Shown here one piece after another: positions 13,090 through 24,881 of a DNA stretch of 64,000 nucleotides. The notes under the pieces are model-generated. The model was given only the letters and a program-made list of their open reading frames with translations, was not told where the DNA came from and ran no database searches. Position 1 is the first letter of the stretch; every line of letters starts with the position of its first letter. A program made the translations under genes and the position numbers. Source of the DNA: Sipunculus nudus (taxonomy: Eukaryota > Annelida > Sipuncula > Golfingiida > Sipunculidae); NCBI GenBank assembly GCA_026874595.1, contig CM049317.1:70639618-70703617 (forward strand). The letters are read 5' to 3'.

Positions 13090-13390
13090 CTGATACACAT
13101 GTATAATATTTTCTACAGCTAGCAGATCACGATTTCTCAATCAAACTAAAATAGAGGCATGCACACGATTCAGTTGAGTGATGGTTACCTATATGTCTAC
13201 AATGACAAAGCCGTGAAGATCAACCATTACCGAGCAAGAGGAACCCTCAATGGGACTGGAAGGTAACGGGTTTAACAGTCTGGTAAAGGGTTTAACAATG
13301 TCCCTCTTTTTCAGAGATATAACTGTGTAGATTATAGACTCGAAAGATTGACAGTGGAAAGTTGAATATGACCTGTGGAGTTCGCAGTAA
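12786..13390 (+). pseudogene. NTF2-like secreted protein gene copy, exons 2-4, inactivated
   Basis: Exon 2 (12786-12928) is open and strong. It starts ATIRLNIQEKEHLWSKKCAE, contains WMVEQYYNPEAFSMPAG and ends at donor GTAAGA. Exon 3 (13119-13262) starts in the matching phase 0 as LADHDFSIKLK but meets TAG; one frame over, it continues with DGYLYVYNDKAVKINHY and ends TG-R|GTAACG in phase 2. Exon 4 (13315-13390) has the family ending but two in-frame stops (TAG, TGA). This is the DUF4440/SnoaL-like fold pattern: helix, Y-x-P-E-A, P-x-G-S-P, strand, W-K-V, D-L-W. A second, clean exon 4 lies 320 bp downstream. One stop plus one frameshift in exon 3 make it a pseudogene as assembled. Its exon 2 uses phase 0 at the 3' end, where the 26.6-kb copy uses phase 1. 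Confidence 0.65.
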
Positions 13391-13925
13391 AATAACGGTG
13401 AAAACGAAACATTCTAAATATAGAGGTTTCTTCAAATGTCCTTGGTTAACATTTGAATAAATATAAACAACCTTATTTTTGTCGCAGTGTTGAATAAATA
13501 AAGGATACACTGAACACAAGGTATGAGGTAATCTTTACTTTATATTTACCCGTACACGGTGAAACAAGCAGCTCACGGTTGTGGCTTTGGCTTAAGTTGA
13601 GACCATCTCACATCCTTGTACTCACTTCCCTGTGCTGACAGGCTTAGGGGGCTTATCATTAAAGCAATATTTCATCTAACGCGCAAAGTAAAGGATGTCC
13701 CTCTTTTTCAGAGATATAGCAGTGTGTAGTATAGACCCGAAAGATGGACAGTGGAAAGTTGAATATGACCTGTGGAGTTCGCAGTAAAATAACGGTGAAA
13801 ACGTACCGTTCTAAATAAAGAGGTTTCTTCAAATGTACTTGATTAACAGTTGAATAAATATTAACAGGCTTATTTTTGTCGCAGTGTTGAATAAATACAG
13901 GATTCACTGAACACAAGATATGTTT
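13296..13925 (+). repeat. Tandem duplication of exon 4 and its 3' flank
   Basis: The block 13302-13520 (tgtccctctttttcag through gaacacaag) recurs at 13696-13918 with about 10 percent difference. Each copy holds an acceptor, exon 4, TAA and about 130 bp of 3' flank. The first copy carries stops and the second is open. Confidence 0.85.
13712..13787 (+). CDS. Intact terminal exon (exon 4) of an NTF2-like copy
   Basis: Acceptor ctctttttcag, then phase 2 reading gives DIAVCSIDPKDGQWKVEYDL followed by WSSQ and TAA. This is the conserved last strand of DUF4440-type domains, where a tryptophan-lysine strand is followed by D-x-W-N/S-S. It is clean, whereas its tandem twin at 13315 has two stops. If any gene uses it, its exons 1-3 would have to come from upstream, where exon 3 is broken. 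Confidence 0.5.
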
Positions 13926-14789
13926 AGCATTTAACTTGCCAGCGGCATAGCTATAATTGTGTTTTGTCCATAATTGAAATCTACAAGTCCTTTGATACAA
14001 AGATACAACATATAAGAGGACATAAGGACACTGCTATTAAGCTTCTGTTCGATAATGATAAAGTCCTCTGCTTCCAGATTTAAACACGTTCGCTGCCTAT
14101 GATGGCTATACTTGTCATATTTTCTGATTTCTTCAGCGCCTATGACGGGTATACCCTTCGTAGATGCGTAGTTGTTAATATATAATTTATGGTATGAAAT
14201 GGAAAAAAATTGTATTTCATAAATGCGCTAGATTATTCGAAATGAGTTAAGTTGGGGGAGCGTGAACACATCCACGGCTCCCGTCCTTTGCCGTGAAATA
14301 AGTTCATGACCCGCTTTAGTGTGAAGTTGATTCCGTCTAGGAGTATTCCTTAGAATCAAACGAAAAAGAGGACCGTAAAAAAACATATGTCTACTTTCGG
14401 CAAACCCGGTGGTGAGACCGAGGTGTGATTGATATTTTTATTGCCAAGCGAGGACAGCCTATTGAGCAACCAACAACAAAGGGCGCGTGCCACGTGAATG
14501 ACAATAACACGCAGATCGAAAAAGTAATCAGAACCACGTTGCATAATATTGTTGTGGCTTATTTGGAGTAATTTCACGTGTCTTATACATTTATATATGG
14601 CAATACACATGTGTAAGTACCTTCACCAACAAGTGCATGTAAATTTTAATAAATTAAATAATTTCAAGCGAAACCCCCTGAAAATTCTGAATGATTAAAT
14701 GATCAGTGTACCTCTACCTCCACATTTTGGTAATGGTTTCCTTTCTTATCGTGCTTTACAAAAGTATTTCATAATCTTACATTATAAAT
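13926..14789. other. Non-coding stretch between NTF2-like copies
   Basis: No gene supported. Part of the sequence around 14240-14480 is less AT-rich and may be an old transposon. Confidence 0.4.
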
Positions 14790-15327
14790 CAAGATATTGC
14801 CATGGTTGCTGAAAATGATTATATACCTGTGGCATCTCAAATACCTCCAATGTCAGCTTTTACCAAGGGTTAAGGTAAGAGGACGTTGATATATTGTCAA
14901 TTAACTAAATAATATCAAGGTGTGATTTCTGAATTATAATTATAAATGAAAAGTCTATGGGGTGTTATTCGCATTTTCTATTTGTTTCAGATCAATGTTT
15001 GTGCAACACTGGAGGCATATCTTTTAACGAAAAAAATTATCGAGATTTATTAGAGTATACAGATAACACAAACCGAAAATCTGACGAATATCCTTTTATT
15101 TTAAAAATATAACCCCTTGGCCTTAACACCAGTCTAAAACGCAATGAGGTTGCTTTCTTAATAATAAATACTGATGGAATAATAGCTTATTTTACAAAAA
15201 TAAGAAAATCTGGCATTAAGAGATGTTTTTTGCATAATGGCCACGTCGATCTGTATGGGTAAGTTTCCATCCAAGAGCTTGATTATGATGAAAAGATAAT
15301 TAACGGATTCACTTAGGAGACTGGCAA
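14790..15327 (+). pseudogene. NTF2-like copy, exon 2 and exon 3 relics
   Basis: The end of an exon 2 is recognisable at about 14805-14873: by base alignment to 26690-26768 it keeps ATGG-TTGCT, CCTCCAATGTCA and the donor GTAAGA, but its last full codon is TAA. Exon 3 at 15174-15327 is exactly 154 bp, the same length as the intact exon 3 at 27130. It begins DGIIAYFTKIRKSGIK, ends ETGK and keeps the donor GTAAGA, but has two in-frame stops (after VDLYG and GFT) and its acceptor AG has become TG. Decay here is by substitution only. Confidence 0.65.
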
Positions 15328-17255
15328 GTAAGATCTTTGACCACTCTTGCTGAATTTCCACAAATATTGTTTGCAAGTATGTCAAATAGTTAAAAGGAAT
15401 TAATATGGGTTTTATTTCAGAACTTTGGTTATATTTGTCACTGATCTGTAAACTGATTACGACATGAAACAAAATTGGTGTTAACGGTATATGAATAAAT
15501 GAAAATCTTGTACACCAGCGGCTCTTCTGTCTGTGTGTAAAATGCATTCATAGATGTATATTCATGAAATGTTCATGACAGATTTACAATATCTTATTTC
15601 TAGGCCTTATATTATTATATGTCACAACTAAGTTGCCATGTAACAGTCGGCTATAACTTTAATGTTTTAAAACCATAATAAGCAATTATGAAATGAGGGG
15701 AGAATCTGCAACTATTGGATGTGCATCTCCCGGTGATCTTGTTAAAATGAACTCGCCCCAGCTTGCACTGCGTTTTTAGACTTTGACGCCTAAGTTTAAA
15801 ATGAAGCTTTCCTAGTACTGACACCACCGTTCAACGAAATTGAAAATTTATTGATATGAAAACAGGTTGAAATAAATAATATTAAACTTTCTTTCTATAC
15901 AGTCAACACATTTTTCCCATTTTATAATTCAAGGTCCATGGATTCCTTTCTACCTTTCTTTAGAAACCAAGTACACACCGTACAAATCGCAGACCTTACC
16001 GAAGATCCCGATTACTACCACTATTATTTATTTACTCTATTGTTATCTGTGATTCACTGGTGTGTTTCCAGGTATGATTTGTTTGTAAGGTTTTAATTTT
16101 CAGAGCAATGAAACAAGTCTGATCATTTCTAGAAAATGCCAACAACTAGTATAGCTTTATGGTGGATGTCAGGGGTACACGCTGTGTATTGTTTACATTT
16201 ATATAACTGTATAATGTTTAAGGCAGCTCTGTGCCGTGTTATTAGGTTTCTCATTTTCAGATCAATGTCCCGTTTCTCGGTCGGTGTAATCAATTAACTA
16301 GATGGCTAGATACTGAATCAGAGCAGAGAACCTTGCACTTTAGCATCTCTTCTCTATAGTATATACACCCGTTTTCACAATTCATTGTACACCTTATACC
16401 CACACTAGCGCAGCAATTATTGTTGGCCTGCATTTTCTGAACTTCAGTTTAGACAACAGGTGAAACAAGCCCGGACTTGCCTTGCCAGAAACATTAGAAA
16501 ACTGCAAGTACATGACAGTTAAAATGGGACTTATAAGCTTCCCCATTATAAGCAAATATAAGGGGATGCGGTTGTGAATGAAAAGGACTAAACTAAGATC
16601 GAGATAGTATTGCCAAATAGTCTATACAGTATATGAGATTAATGATAAAGTGAATCTAGGGTTTAACCATAAATGTTTATTACTATCCACATAATATTCA
16701 CAGATCTTATAATAAAAAATGATACTCAATGAAGCGTTTCGTTGATATGTATCGGGTATCCCTTTTTGTGTAAGTTATACATATTTTACCTAAATAGTCT
16801 GACCAATAAACTGCCCTTTATTAGGATATTATGAAGAAAACACAAATCGTCATATGCGATAATGACATTGTTTATATCAATTTACGGGGTTTTCATGAGG
16901 ACCATGTCATAACTGGTGTTAATGAACACAGAAAGCAGGCTTAAATGAAATTAATGCAGCCCCTATCCGTAGTTGCAATTTCATTAAACCGAAAACATTA
17001 ATCATATGGAATGTTTTACCAACGAACCTGTCCTAATGCTAATTTCATCTCTACACAAATATGATAATTTTATAATTCAATTTCTCGAGTGAAAAAATAA
17101 GAATTATGTCAAATGGGTTGTAGTCAAACGTCATGCTTTCCCTCTCACGATGATTATAGGAAGCTATTGACCTGCTACTTGAAAGATGCTAAGAATTATT
17201 TTAATTTCCAGCAAATGATTCAGGATTCGGTATTGCTCAGATCGGCCTGTTCATA
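15328..17255. other. Non-coding stretch
   Basis: No gene supported. From about 16730 to its end it is paralogous to 18625-19223 (shared phrases aagcgtttcgtt and aaatagtctgacc), so it is the upstream flank of the next exon-1 copy. Confidence 0.5.
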
Positions 17256-17460
17256 ATGAGTAAACTTGTTGTGGTTGTCTTGGTGCCAAAGAAATGTCAG
17301 TCTTTCGTAAACGATAATGGGGAAAATTAAACGGTAACAATTCGAAAAAAAATAGTATCGATATATATGGCCTCATGAAATATCTGAATGATTTATATGA
17401 TTTCACGTTTAAGATACCATGCAATAATAGGTGGCGACAGTTCATGTAAACAGCCAGAGG
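16730..17460 (+). repeat. Diverged paralogous unit (copies near 7.7, 16.7 and 18.6 kb)
   Basis: This segment and 18625-19420 align over most of their length, each leading into an exon-1 signal peptide at the same place. Parts of the flank are also present at 7690-7930. The units appear to have spread by tandem duplication together with the NTF2-like gene. Confidence 0.6.
17256..17330 (+). pseudogene. Damaged exon 1 (signal peptide) of an NTF2-like copy
   Basis: The ATG at 17256 reads MSKLVVVVLVPKKCQSFVND and stops at 17328 without reaching a phase-1 donor. Compared with the paralogue at 19224, about 10 bases of the hydrophobic core are missing, which shortens the signal peptide and shifts the frame. 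Confidence 0.5.
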
Positions 17461-17794
17461 GTGTATAACAAAGAAAATTTCTTAGAGTAAATGCCATGGT
17501 AAGGGGTTTCCCCATATGCTATAAATTCATATTTTTGGAAAATCAATAGTAGAAATTCTTAAAAATTACAGTATGTGTGTAGAAAATGTACTCATAATGA
17601 AAATTTAAATTTTTCAAATAGGGGAAAATGGAAGTCATTTAACTCCTGCATGGAAAATACTATGGTAAAAGATTTAGCTTATGCATGGGCGGATAACGAT
17701 TTGTTCCCGTTGGTACACAGGGAAATGTGTTTAACTGTTTAATAGCAAGTAACTGGCTAGACTTGTGAAAGTGTTTGTGGATGCAGATTGTCCA

Positions 17795-17940
17795 TGTCAA
17801 TCGAGCACCATAGGTTTATGATAAATCAACTGGACGAGGTGAAGGAAGAACGCTTAGAACTGTAAAAGAAGTGCAACGTCGATATGGTTACAGATATGCT
17901 TCGCAGGATGTATGGTCGTGTCATGGAAACACAATGACTA
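17795..17940 (+). pseudogene. Possible exon 2 relic of an NTF2-like copy
   Basis: One frame reads LDEVKEERLEL, stop, then KKCNVDMVTDMLRRMYGRV, which lines up weakly with EKEHLWSKKCAENNTKWMVE of the exon at 12786. A second frame of the same DNA is open for about 45 codons and ends at AG|GTACAA, but I do not recognise it. It lies downstream of the damaged exon 1 at 17256, as expected for exon 2. Weak. Confidence 0.3.
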
Positions 17941-19223
17941 CCAACAAATATAGGTACAACCTTGACCTAAACCATAATCTGAACTATTTATATATGCTTT
18001 AGCTTCTTTATATGTGTCATGTTGGCCTGTTAATGCTTAAATAAGATTACAGGCATTGTCATATGATCGACTGAATGAGGAATGGATAAAGACGTATTTG
18101 TGCTTCCATGAGAAGTGAACGATGGTAGAGAAATATTATTTATGGCCCTCCTTAATGTTGAAATCGATGCTCACATTGTATATTACTAACATTAAGCTAT
18201 TTATTGTACCTTTGTCTTCATTAAATTGTTATCTCGGCATGGTATGTATTTGATTATATAATCAATTATATTACTTCTTATTGTTCCAAACGTAAACTCA
18301 GCCAGTTCTTGATATCCTTTTAAACCTGCTTTTTTTCTGAACTTACTTCCGGTTCGACAACAGCTGACCTAGTGGACAAAGCCTAAGAAGTAAATCAAAT
18401 ACTAGTTAAAGAGGAGAAATATAAACCGGGACCCACCCTCCAATAAAAAACAAAAGAAAACTGTTTTAAAATATAACATGAGGATTGAGGTGTGATCGTG
18501 ACAACGACTATCAAACAAAATTTTAATACCCAAAAGTGTATACATTATATGAGGTATACGAGATTAAATATTTACCTTAACAATGGCGTATATTCTATAT
18601 TATTGTCCAAAGATATTATAATAAAACTGGTGCACAATAAAGCGTTTCGTTAATATTGTATCGGTTTATGGGTAATGCAATTTGTATTCTATCTAAATAG
18701 TCTGACCGATATCCAGCCCTATATGATCAGTAGGGTACGGTTAGTCACGACTTTCAAAAAGCCTTGGATAATTAAAAAGAATGAAGCACAGAGCGTCCTG
18801 TGCGATGAAGAGTTATATTTATAACAGAGTTATAGTAATCTTGGGGGAATTCATGAGGGCCATCTCATAATCGGTATTATTGATCAGAATTAGCAATATG
18901 AAGGCAAATAATGTAGCCGGCATCCTAAGTTATAATTTCGTTAAACCAGCAACATTAATTTTTTGCGATGTTTTCCCTACACACCTGTTCCAATGCTTAT
19001 CTCCTCATTTACATGAAAACAAGAACTTGTTATCAAATGAGTTGTGGTCCCACGTCATGGTTTCCCTTTTGTGATGGTTATGGTGATTACAGGGAGCTGT
19101 TGGACGGCTACATCTGTTACTTAAAAGCAATGGAGAATTGTTTAAAAATAAGTTATCTCTGATATAAGTTATCATTTTCTAACAACTGATACAGGATTTG
19201 GTATTGATGAGACCGGACTGTGC
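17941..19223. other. Non-coding stretch, second copy of the upstream flank
   Basis: 18400-18720 resembles 7690-7900, and 18625-19223 resembles 16730-17250. No gene supported inside. Confidence 0.5.
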
Positions 19224-19370
19224 ATGATGAGAAAAGTGGTTCCTGTCATACTTTTGGCTATCTTGATGCCTATAAGATGCCAGTCCATTGGAAAGAAGGG
19301 GACAGCACGCGATAAAGATCTGAAGCAATTTTATCGAAATATATGGAGAGAAAAAAATGCATATACATAA
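19224..19370 (+). CDS. Exon 1 (signal peptide) of an NTF2-like copy, donor altered
   Basis: Two consecutive ATGs open MMRKVVPVILLAILMPIRC, a well-formed signal peptide with a likely cleavage near RC-QS. At the position where paralogues have a phase-1 donor (G|GT) this copy has G|GG (aagaagg|ggacag). The frame instead runs on for about 20 codons to TAA at 19368. Either the donor is lost and this is a dead exon, or a short 48-residue secreted peptide is made. The next exon (19843) belongs to a different subtype. Confidence 0.4.
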   Translation: MMRKVVPVILLAILMPIRCQSIGKKGTARDKDLKQFYRNIWREKNAYT

Positions 19371-19842
19371 ATTTCGCACGCACCATCGGTCGTTCTGGCC
19401 CATTGACCGATGGAATTGCGCCAACAGTCAATCCATGGGTCGCTTATCAGTGTTTCTATGTTTTTTATTTTCGAAAGAATTACATCAAAATCACTATATT
19501 AAATGACGCAGAATTTTGAATATCAAGGGCAAACCTTCTAAAACCTCCTGAATGATAATAAAATTCGATGAGCCTCCTCAGCGTGGTGTAAAGTTAGAGT
19601 CTGTGTAAATCAATAGTAGTATAAAAAAAGAAATGTTTATATTGGCTATGAACGAGCTCTTTTCAAATGGGAAATAGAAACTGTAAATTGTCAAAATAAT
19701 TAAAAGCTTATGAGAAAAATAGTTCACGATTACGTCAATTTTATTAAAGGTTTCCTTGCTCCAGCAGTCGACGTTTTTATGACAGTACATTCTCTTATTC
19801 TTGTATATCTGGCATTTCGCCAAGCACGTACATCTCTGCACA

Positions 19843-20610
19843 ATGGGATATAAGTTGCTGCCTATCATTATATCTTTACTGTTTGCACTACATTCTTTAC
19901 TGATTCATGCTAGTTTTGGAGAAAGAGGATCAGGTGACAATTTTATGATTTAAATATATTTACCTCTTCTACTCATAAATCATAAACTTTCAAAATTCCT
20001 GTTTTAAATATAAAATTAAGATCATACACATGGTTTGATTTTTTATGACGCAGTTCAAGATACTGAGATAAAACAACTAAACGAGGACTTTGGAGAGTGA
20101 TTCAAGAAAAATTATACTGCCTGGATTGCAAAACACACTTAATAGGCTCACGCATTTCTGCGGCTCCAATGTCACCTATGATCAGGGGAATAGGTAATAA
20201 CAGGGTTATATAGATGAAATATAAAAAGTCATAATATAATATTGTCGAACATGATACGTTTGACGAAGACAAAGAACAACATATGCCACAAAGTTTATCA
20301 AAAGGGGCTAAGTGTCCATGATTAGAGATTTTGATTTTTACTACCAAATAAACTAAGAATAAAAAAAAATACCAGTAAGTAGAACATCAGACTATGCGAT
20401 GATGCTGATTGTGAACTCACCATGTTGTTTCTTTGCTTTAAATGTACCAACGGTGTTGTCTTAGCCATATATTAGTCTTCACCACTCAAACTAATGGGAA
20501 GGTTACTGGGTTATTTCACAAATTCGATAACAGCCTACTTTAACAGTATAAGGCAGTCTTGGGTAGAAACCTGGCCGATTTATCGTGCCCCATTCAGATA
20601 ATAAGGTCAA
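19843..20610 (+). pseudogene. NTF2-like copy (subtype of 26409), exons 1-3, inactivated
   Basis: Exon 1 (19843-19933) is intact. It starts MGYKLLPIIISLLFALHS, nearly identical to the exon at 26409, and ends in phase 1 at GTGACA (weaker than GTGAGA). Exon 2 (20054-20193) keeps both splice sites and the reading VQDTEIKQLNEDF but has TGA, then TAA-TAG, and is one base short (140 versus 141). Exon 3 (from 20522) keeps ITAYFNSIRQSWVETWPI, its acceptor is AA instead of AG, and the alignment is lost after about 80 bp. This is the sister copy of the gene at 26409, now dead. Confidence 0.75.
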
Positions 20611-23324
20611 ATAATAAGGTCAGTATTGAGGTCAGCCGGGGTCAAAATGTTATGAGATTATCCCCGTGGCCAAAATCTAGAAACTGACGACTCATTATTC
20701 CTATAGCTAGAGGAAATGGATCAAATGATCAATGTATAGCCTGATTTAGGTATTACCACACACCAAAAGTTTTGGCTTACATATGTTCACGAATTACACA
20801 AAGTAAACGTACCTGATCAAGTAAGGTTGATGCAACTCAGGATTTTGTAAAAAGCGCCATGATAGGGATAGGGGAAATTGAAGTGACCATAATTACATCA
20901 GTGTTTATCCAGAAAAATAAAGTGCCCATCTTATAGTTGCATTTAACAAGCCTGTTTAGATGATGTTTTACTTTTTCTTTAATAAAAGCTCTCTCAAACA
21001 AATGCCATTATGGGCGCTTCAATGGCGGTAAAGTCACGTCGATTATTATTTTCATTTTTTTTAGTCAATTGCCATCACAGCTTTTTATGGTTTGTTTCAG
21101 GTAGTCGGCAATGGTCACAGACTAATTTTTTTCTAGATCTTACTTTACAAGTACAGTTTGTATTGTAATGGTACAGTTTACATTTACTCCTTAACAGAGA
21201 AATTATATGAGTAAGGATATGTAATATGTTAACACAACACAGACAGAACAAGGGGTAACAGGAATCACAATTAAACTGTTTTAAATAGCCCTTGATAGAT
21301 TATAAATCTTGGCCATATTTTATCACCATCTTTTAACAAAAACGATCAGAAAATGAGCAATATAACCTCGAAATACCCAATGGTCACAGTTAATGCTAAA
21401 TGGAATAAAACAATTCGCTTTTCTCCACTGTGGTAGTCATATTGCAGCTATCTGAATGATTTATTTTCGCCTTTTACCTTTTTCTAATCTATTAACATAA
21501 AAAAGTGATAAAGTACACTTTTAAGAAAAAAAAAAAAAAAAGAAACCATGTGCCCTTGAGTAAAGCATCATCCGAACAAATCATTAGCATGCAATAATAT
21601 ATGGTTAAATGAATATGCATCTTTTTGTCATTGTTGGGGTCATGTTAATAGTCATTCCTTAATCTTATTCATGTCATTTTACTTGAATCGTGAAACCCAG
21701 TCAAAAGCCTGCTGATACCCTCATATGTCTACTGAAACTGTTTTAAGAGCATTAACATAGGCACTTAAAAGAGAAGGTAATTCTTTGCCGCCACATTGGC
21801 TACCATTGTAGGGACTATAAAAAGCTTCGTTTGGTTAGTCATGAGGCACCTCTTACTTCTCCATCTTAATGAAAAATGCAATTCGGTTATGCATGTAAAT
21901 TAATAGAGTAGTTCATCAATGATTCAGATACAATGCTAATTTCTGCACCTTCTCAGCAATTGTTTTACAGTAAATGCTCCGGTGTGACTTTATTTGCACT
22001 GAAATAGACACTGGTCCATTATACAGAGTAGCATCTATATAAATATTTTATATGTGATGGCTAAAATATAATGAAAGGATGTGCCTTTATCGCTAGGTAA
22101 GCATCATAGTGACTGCCATATTTATAATTTGTGACTAGACTTTTTTAAAAAGAAATGTAAAACATCATTCATAGTCCTCCTTATACTGTCGACACTTTTT
22201 TGCTTTAACGACTTTATCATAAGCAATAAGCTAACATGTATGGACCTTAGACTTCGTGTCTAATTTAGATCTCACAAAGTATGATCTCTTTTTTTGTCTC
22301 AATATTTAAAATGTGATAAATGACACTTAAGGCTACAGAAAAGAAATATTTTTTTTTTAATCCAGGGGGAGAGCTGAAGCTCCCTGATAAGTTTATTCTT
22401 TTATATATTGATAAATCATTACTTTCTGGATTTTGGTCAAGGCGATCATTCCACAGCCGCTTGAGACCTGTTGATCCCAATACTGACATATGTACCGCCT
22501 TAGGTTGCAGTCTACTGGGAACGAGAAGAGAGAGAAAAAAAAAAAAACATAACAATTTGCACTAGTAATATTGATTTATATATCGGCTCATTACATACCT
22601 AAAACAATACTTATTCATATAAATGTCAATCATTCTGCGCATCTGCCCATGTGTATGCTTCTTGTATAAAGGAACAGAGCTGTGTCAGCGGCGATATATT
22701 TCGATATTTATGTAATTTTTATTATGAGGGCAAAAATAATAATTAATCCTTTATTAATCCTTAACACAAGAACTGATCCTTCAAGTTAAAGCAGGTCAGG
22801 TAGATGACCTTGGTTAAACACCACCTGACACACCTGGACACCGTCAACTTTTGTACAAAATCAATACGCGCTTTTGAACCCTAACCAATGGACCGTGCCT
22901 TTCCAGACCGCAGCATTGTTCTCGGAACAATAACCTAACGGCCGAACGCACGTTTTACTTTGTCTTTTAGTAAAAATAAGCAGCAAACGTACCGGGTAAC
23001 CTATAACCAGCACGTCACCAAGGATTGTCCACACAACATAAACTGCTCATATATGCAGCGTTAAAAACCATACCATTTCAATAAGACCGTCTTACCTGAA
23101 AAGCGCAGCACGTTGCACGAAACTTCGTAGTAGTTCGCCACAAGAACCAATTCAGTAAACGTATATGAAACTACTACAAACTTCATCATACGCCTCCCAG
23201 TCGAGTTTTTTTTGTTCTTCATTGTTACACATAATCACTTGTTACGGAACCTAATAAAAAAAAGATCACGTATGCCTGATGAACACAAATTCTGTAACGG
23301 AGATAAAAAAAAAAAAACAGAATC
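20611..23324. other. Non-coding stretch
   Basis: No gene supported. Poly-A tracts occur at about 21526-21541 and 22537-22548. The part from 22790 to 23130 is relatively GC- and CpG-rich and has a strong donor-like CAG|GTAAGACG on the minus strand near 23090. It may be a 5' exon or an old transposon, but no reading frame backs it. Confidence 0.4.
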
Positions 23325-24001
23325 TGTAACACTAGGCAGCGTGAAATGTCTAGGGGAATGAATAAAGAAGTCAGTGTTTTTTTGTTAACAAATAACTATA
23401 ATTTATTCTTAAAACAACCCCAACATTACAATACACTAAATCTGTAGAATTATACAGTAAAACAGCGGTACAGCAACAAGTCAATACAATCACATAGAAA
23501 ATAATGTGCACAGTACCTAGATACCAACACCATCACAACGATAAGTCCTTTAAATGTAAACTCTCGGAGAATGACAGTCCAGTGGAAAGTTCTTGCAGCA
23601 ACCCAGAAAGTAAACTAAAGTCCAAATGCATAACATCCAGGAGAAAGTCTTTGAAAATCTATAATTGTCGCATTCGTCGGATAAGGTCCTGACACACGAT
23701 TCTGCGTCCGCTGGAATCTGTTCTGCTGTTCTCTCTGCCCTGCTTAAACACAGCCCCTTTATATACTCTTCATCCAGAGCCGAGAATTTTCCACTTCTCG
23801 AACAGTCTATAAGATCTTGCACAACACGCGTCTCAGGAGTTCTCTAGAAAAACAGCGCTGCGTGTCTCCACACACCATGGTGTACACGTGACTCACGACC
23901 AAGCCAGCAGGACAACAAGAGTTCAACTGGTGCTGATTAAACATATAATGTAACAAGCGGCCAGGCAAGAGCGCTACAACATGAGTTACGCCCGTGTCAC
24001 A
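23325..24001 (-). mobile_element. Probable solo LTR of a retrotransposon
   Basis: On the minus strand the 677-bp unit starts TGTGACAC and ends GTGTTACA, the TG...CA inverted ends of an LTR. It contains a TATA box (GAGTATATAAAGGGG, plus coordinates about 23754-23769) and, about 350 bp further, an AATAAA polyadenylation signal (23402-23407) about 75 bp before the end, giving a U3-R-U5 layout. No gag or pol lies next to it. Flanking duplication is unclear (aatc on one side, caat or aata on the other). Open frames inside are short and probably incidental. Confidence 0.5.
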
Positions 24002-24881
24002 CAATAAAAAGGGCACATGCAACGCACTCCAAACTAATGAACGGCCACATAGAGACCTATGCCAGTGATATTTATTCCTGTTGGCTTGTAGAAAATAGCT
24101 TTCAGCAAATATATGTTCAGAGCCCAAAAAAATATTTGCCGATGAATATATGATAGATTCGAAATGCTTCATATAGTCGAAAACAGACATTACTTTTCAT
24201 GTTAAAATGGTACGATTTATCAGCCAGTTTAGATCATATTTTTTTCATTCAATAGCAGTGATATAATGTAATCATAATTATTTTGCATGCGTTCCATCTG
24301 TTATATTCTGGAAAAAACCTTTTGGTTTTCTATCTACCAATATAGGTTTATAGCACTAGAGCTATGTTTTGCATTGATAATGCAGATGAAAAAAGACTTA
24401 CTGGTGCTCTCTCTGTTTTAGAGTCCTGTCTGTCTGGGGGAAGGGTCCAAAAGCGGGTCAGTGGAAAATAGGAAATCAGATCTGGAGCATCTCATGAAGG
24501 CAATAATAATAAGTCCTGAAATAGGATTCTGAATAAACAGGAAAAAGTATTCAAAATCCATAGTGTTTCATGTGCTAGCTCCGGGAGTTTGTAAGAAGAT
24601 GTGTGCACTGCCGGGCTTGTTATATTTGACTTTGTATGGGCATTGCTACAATAGGCATGAAATCAGTTGTTATTAAACGTTTTCCTCCAGGTCGGGCTAA
24701 CAAATAAGACAAAAAAATGAAAAGAATATTTACAAAAGAACTTCTGTGTTCATTTTTTTTCATATTAGACTTCCGGTTGCGTAAAAGAGCCACAACAGTG
24801 ATCGACCCGTTATCTAAGGAAGGGACATTATGTGGACTCGTCTTAAGGCGCCTGTTTTCTTCACGATGCTTGCTTTATATA
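24002..24881. other. Non-coding stretch
   Basis: Nothing recognised. It ends at the TA that flanks the pogo-like element. Confidence 0.5.

Noticed and set aside
22265-22565. Overlapping open frames on both strands near 22.3-22.6 kb
   Set aside because: Short, bounded by poly-A/poly-T, no domain, no splice context.
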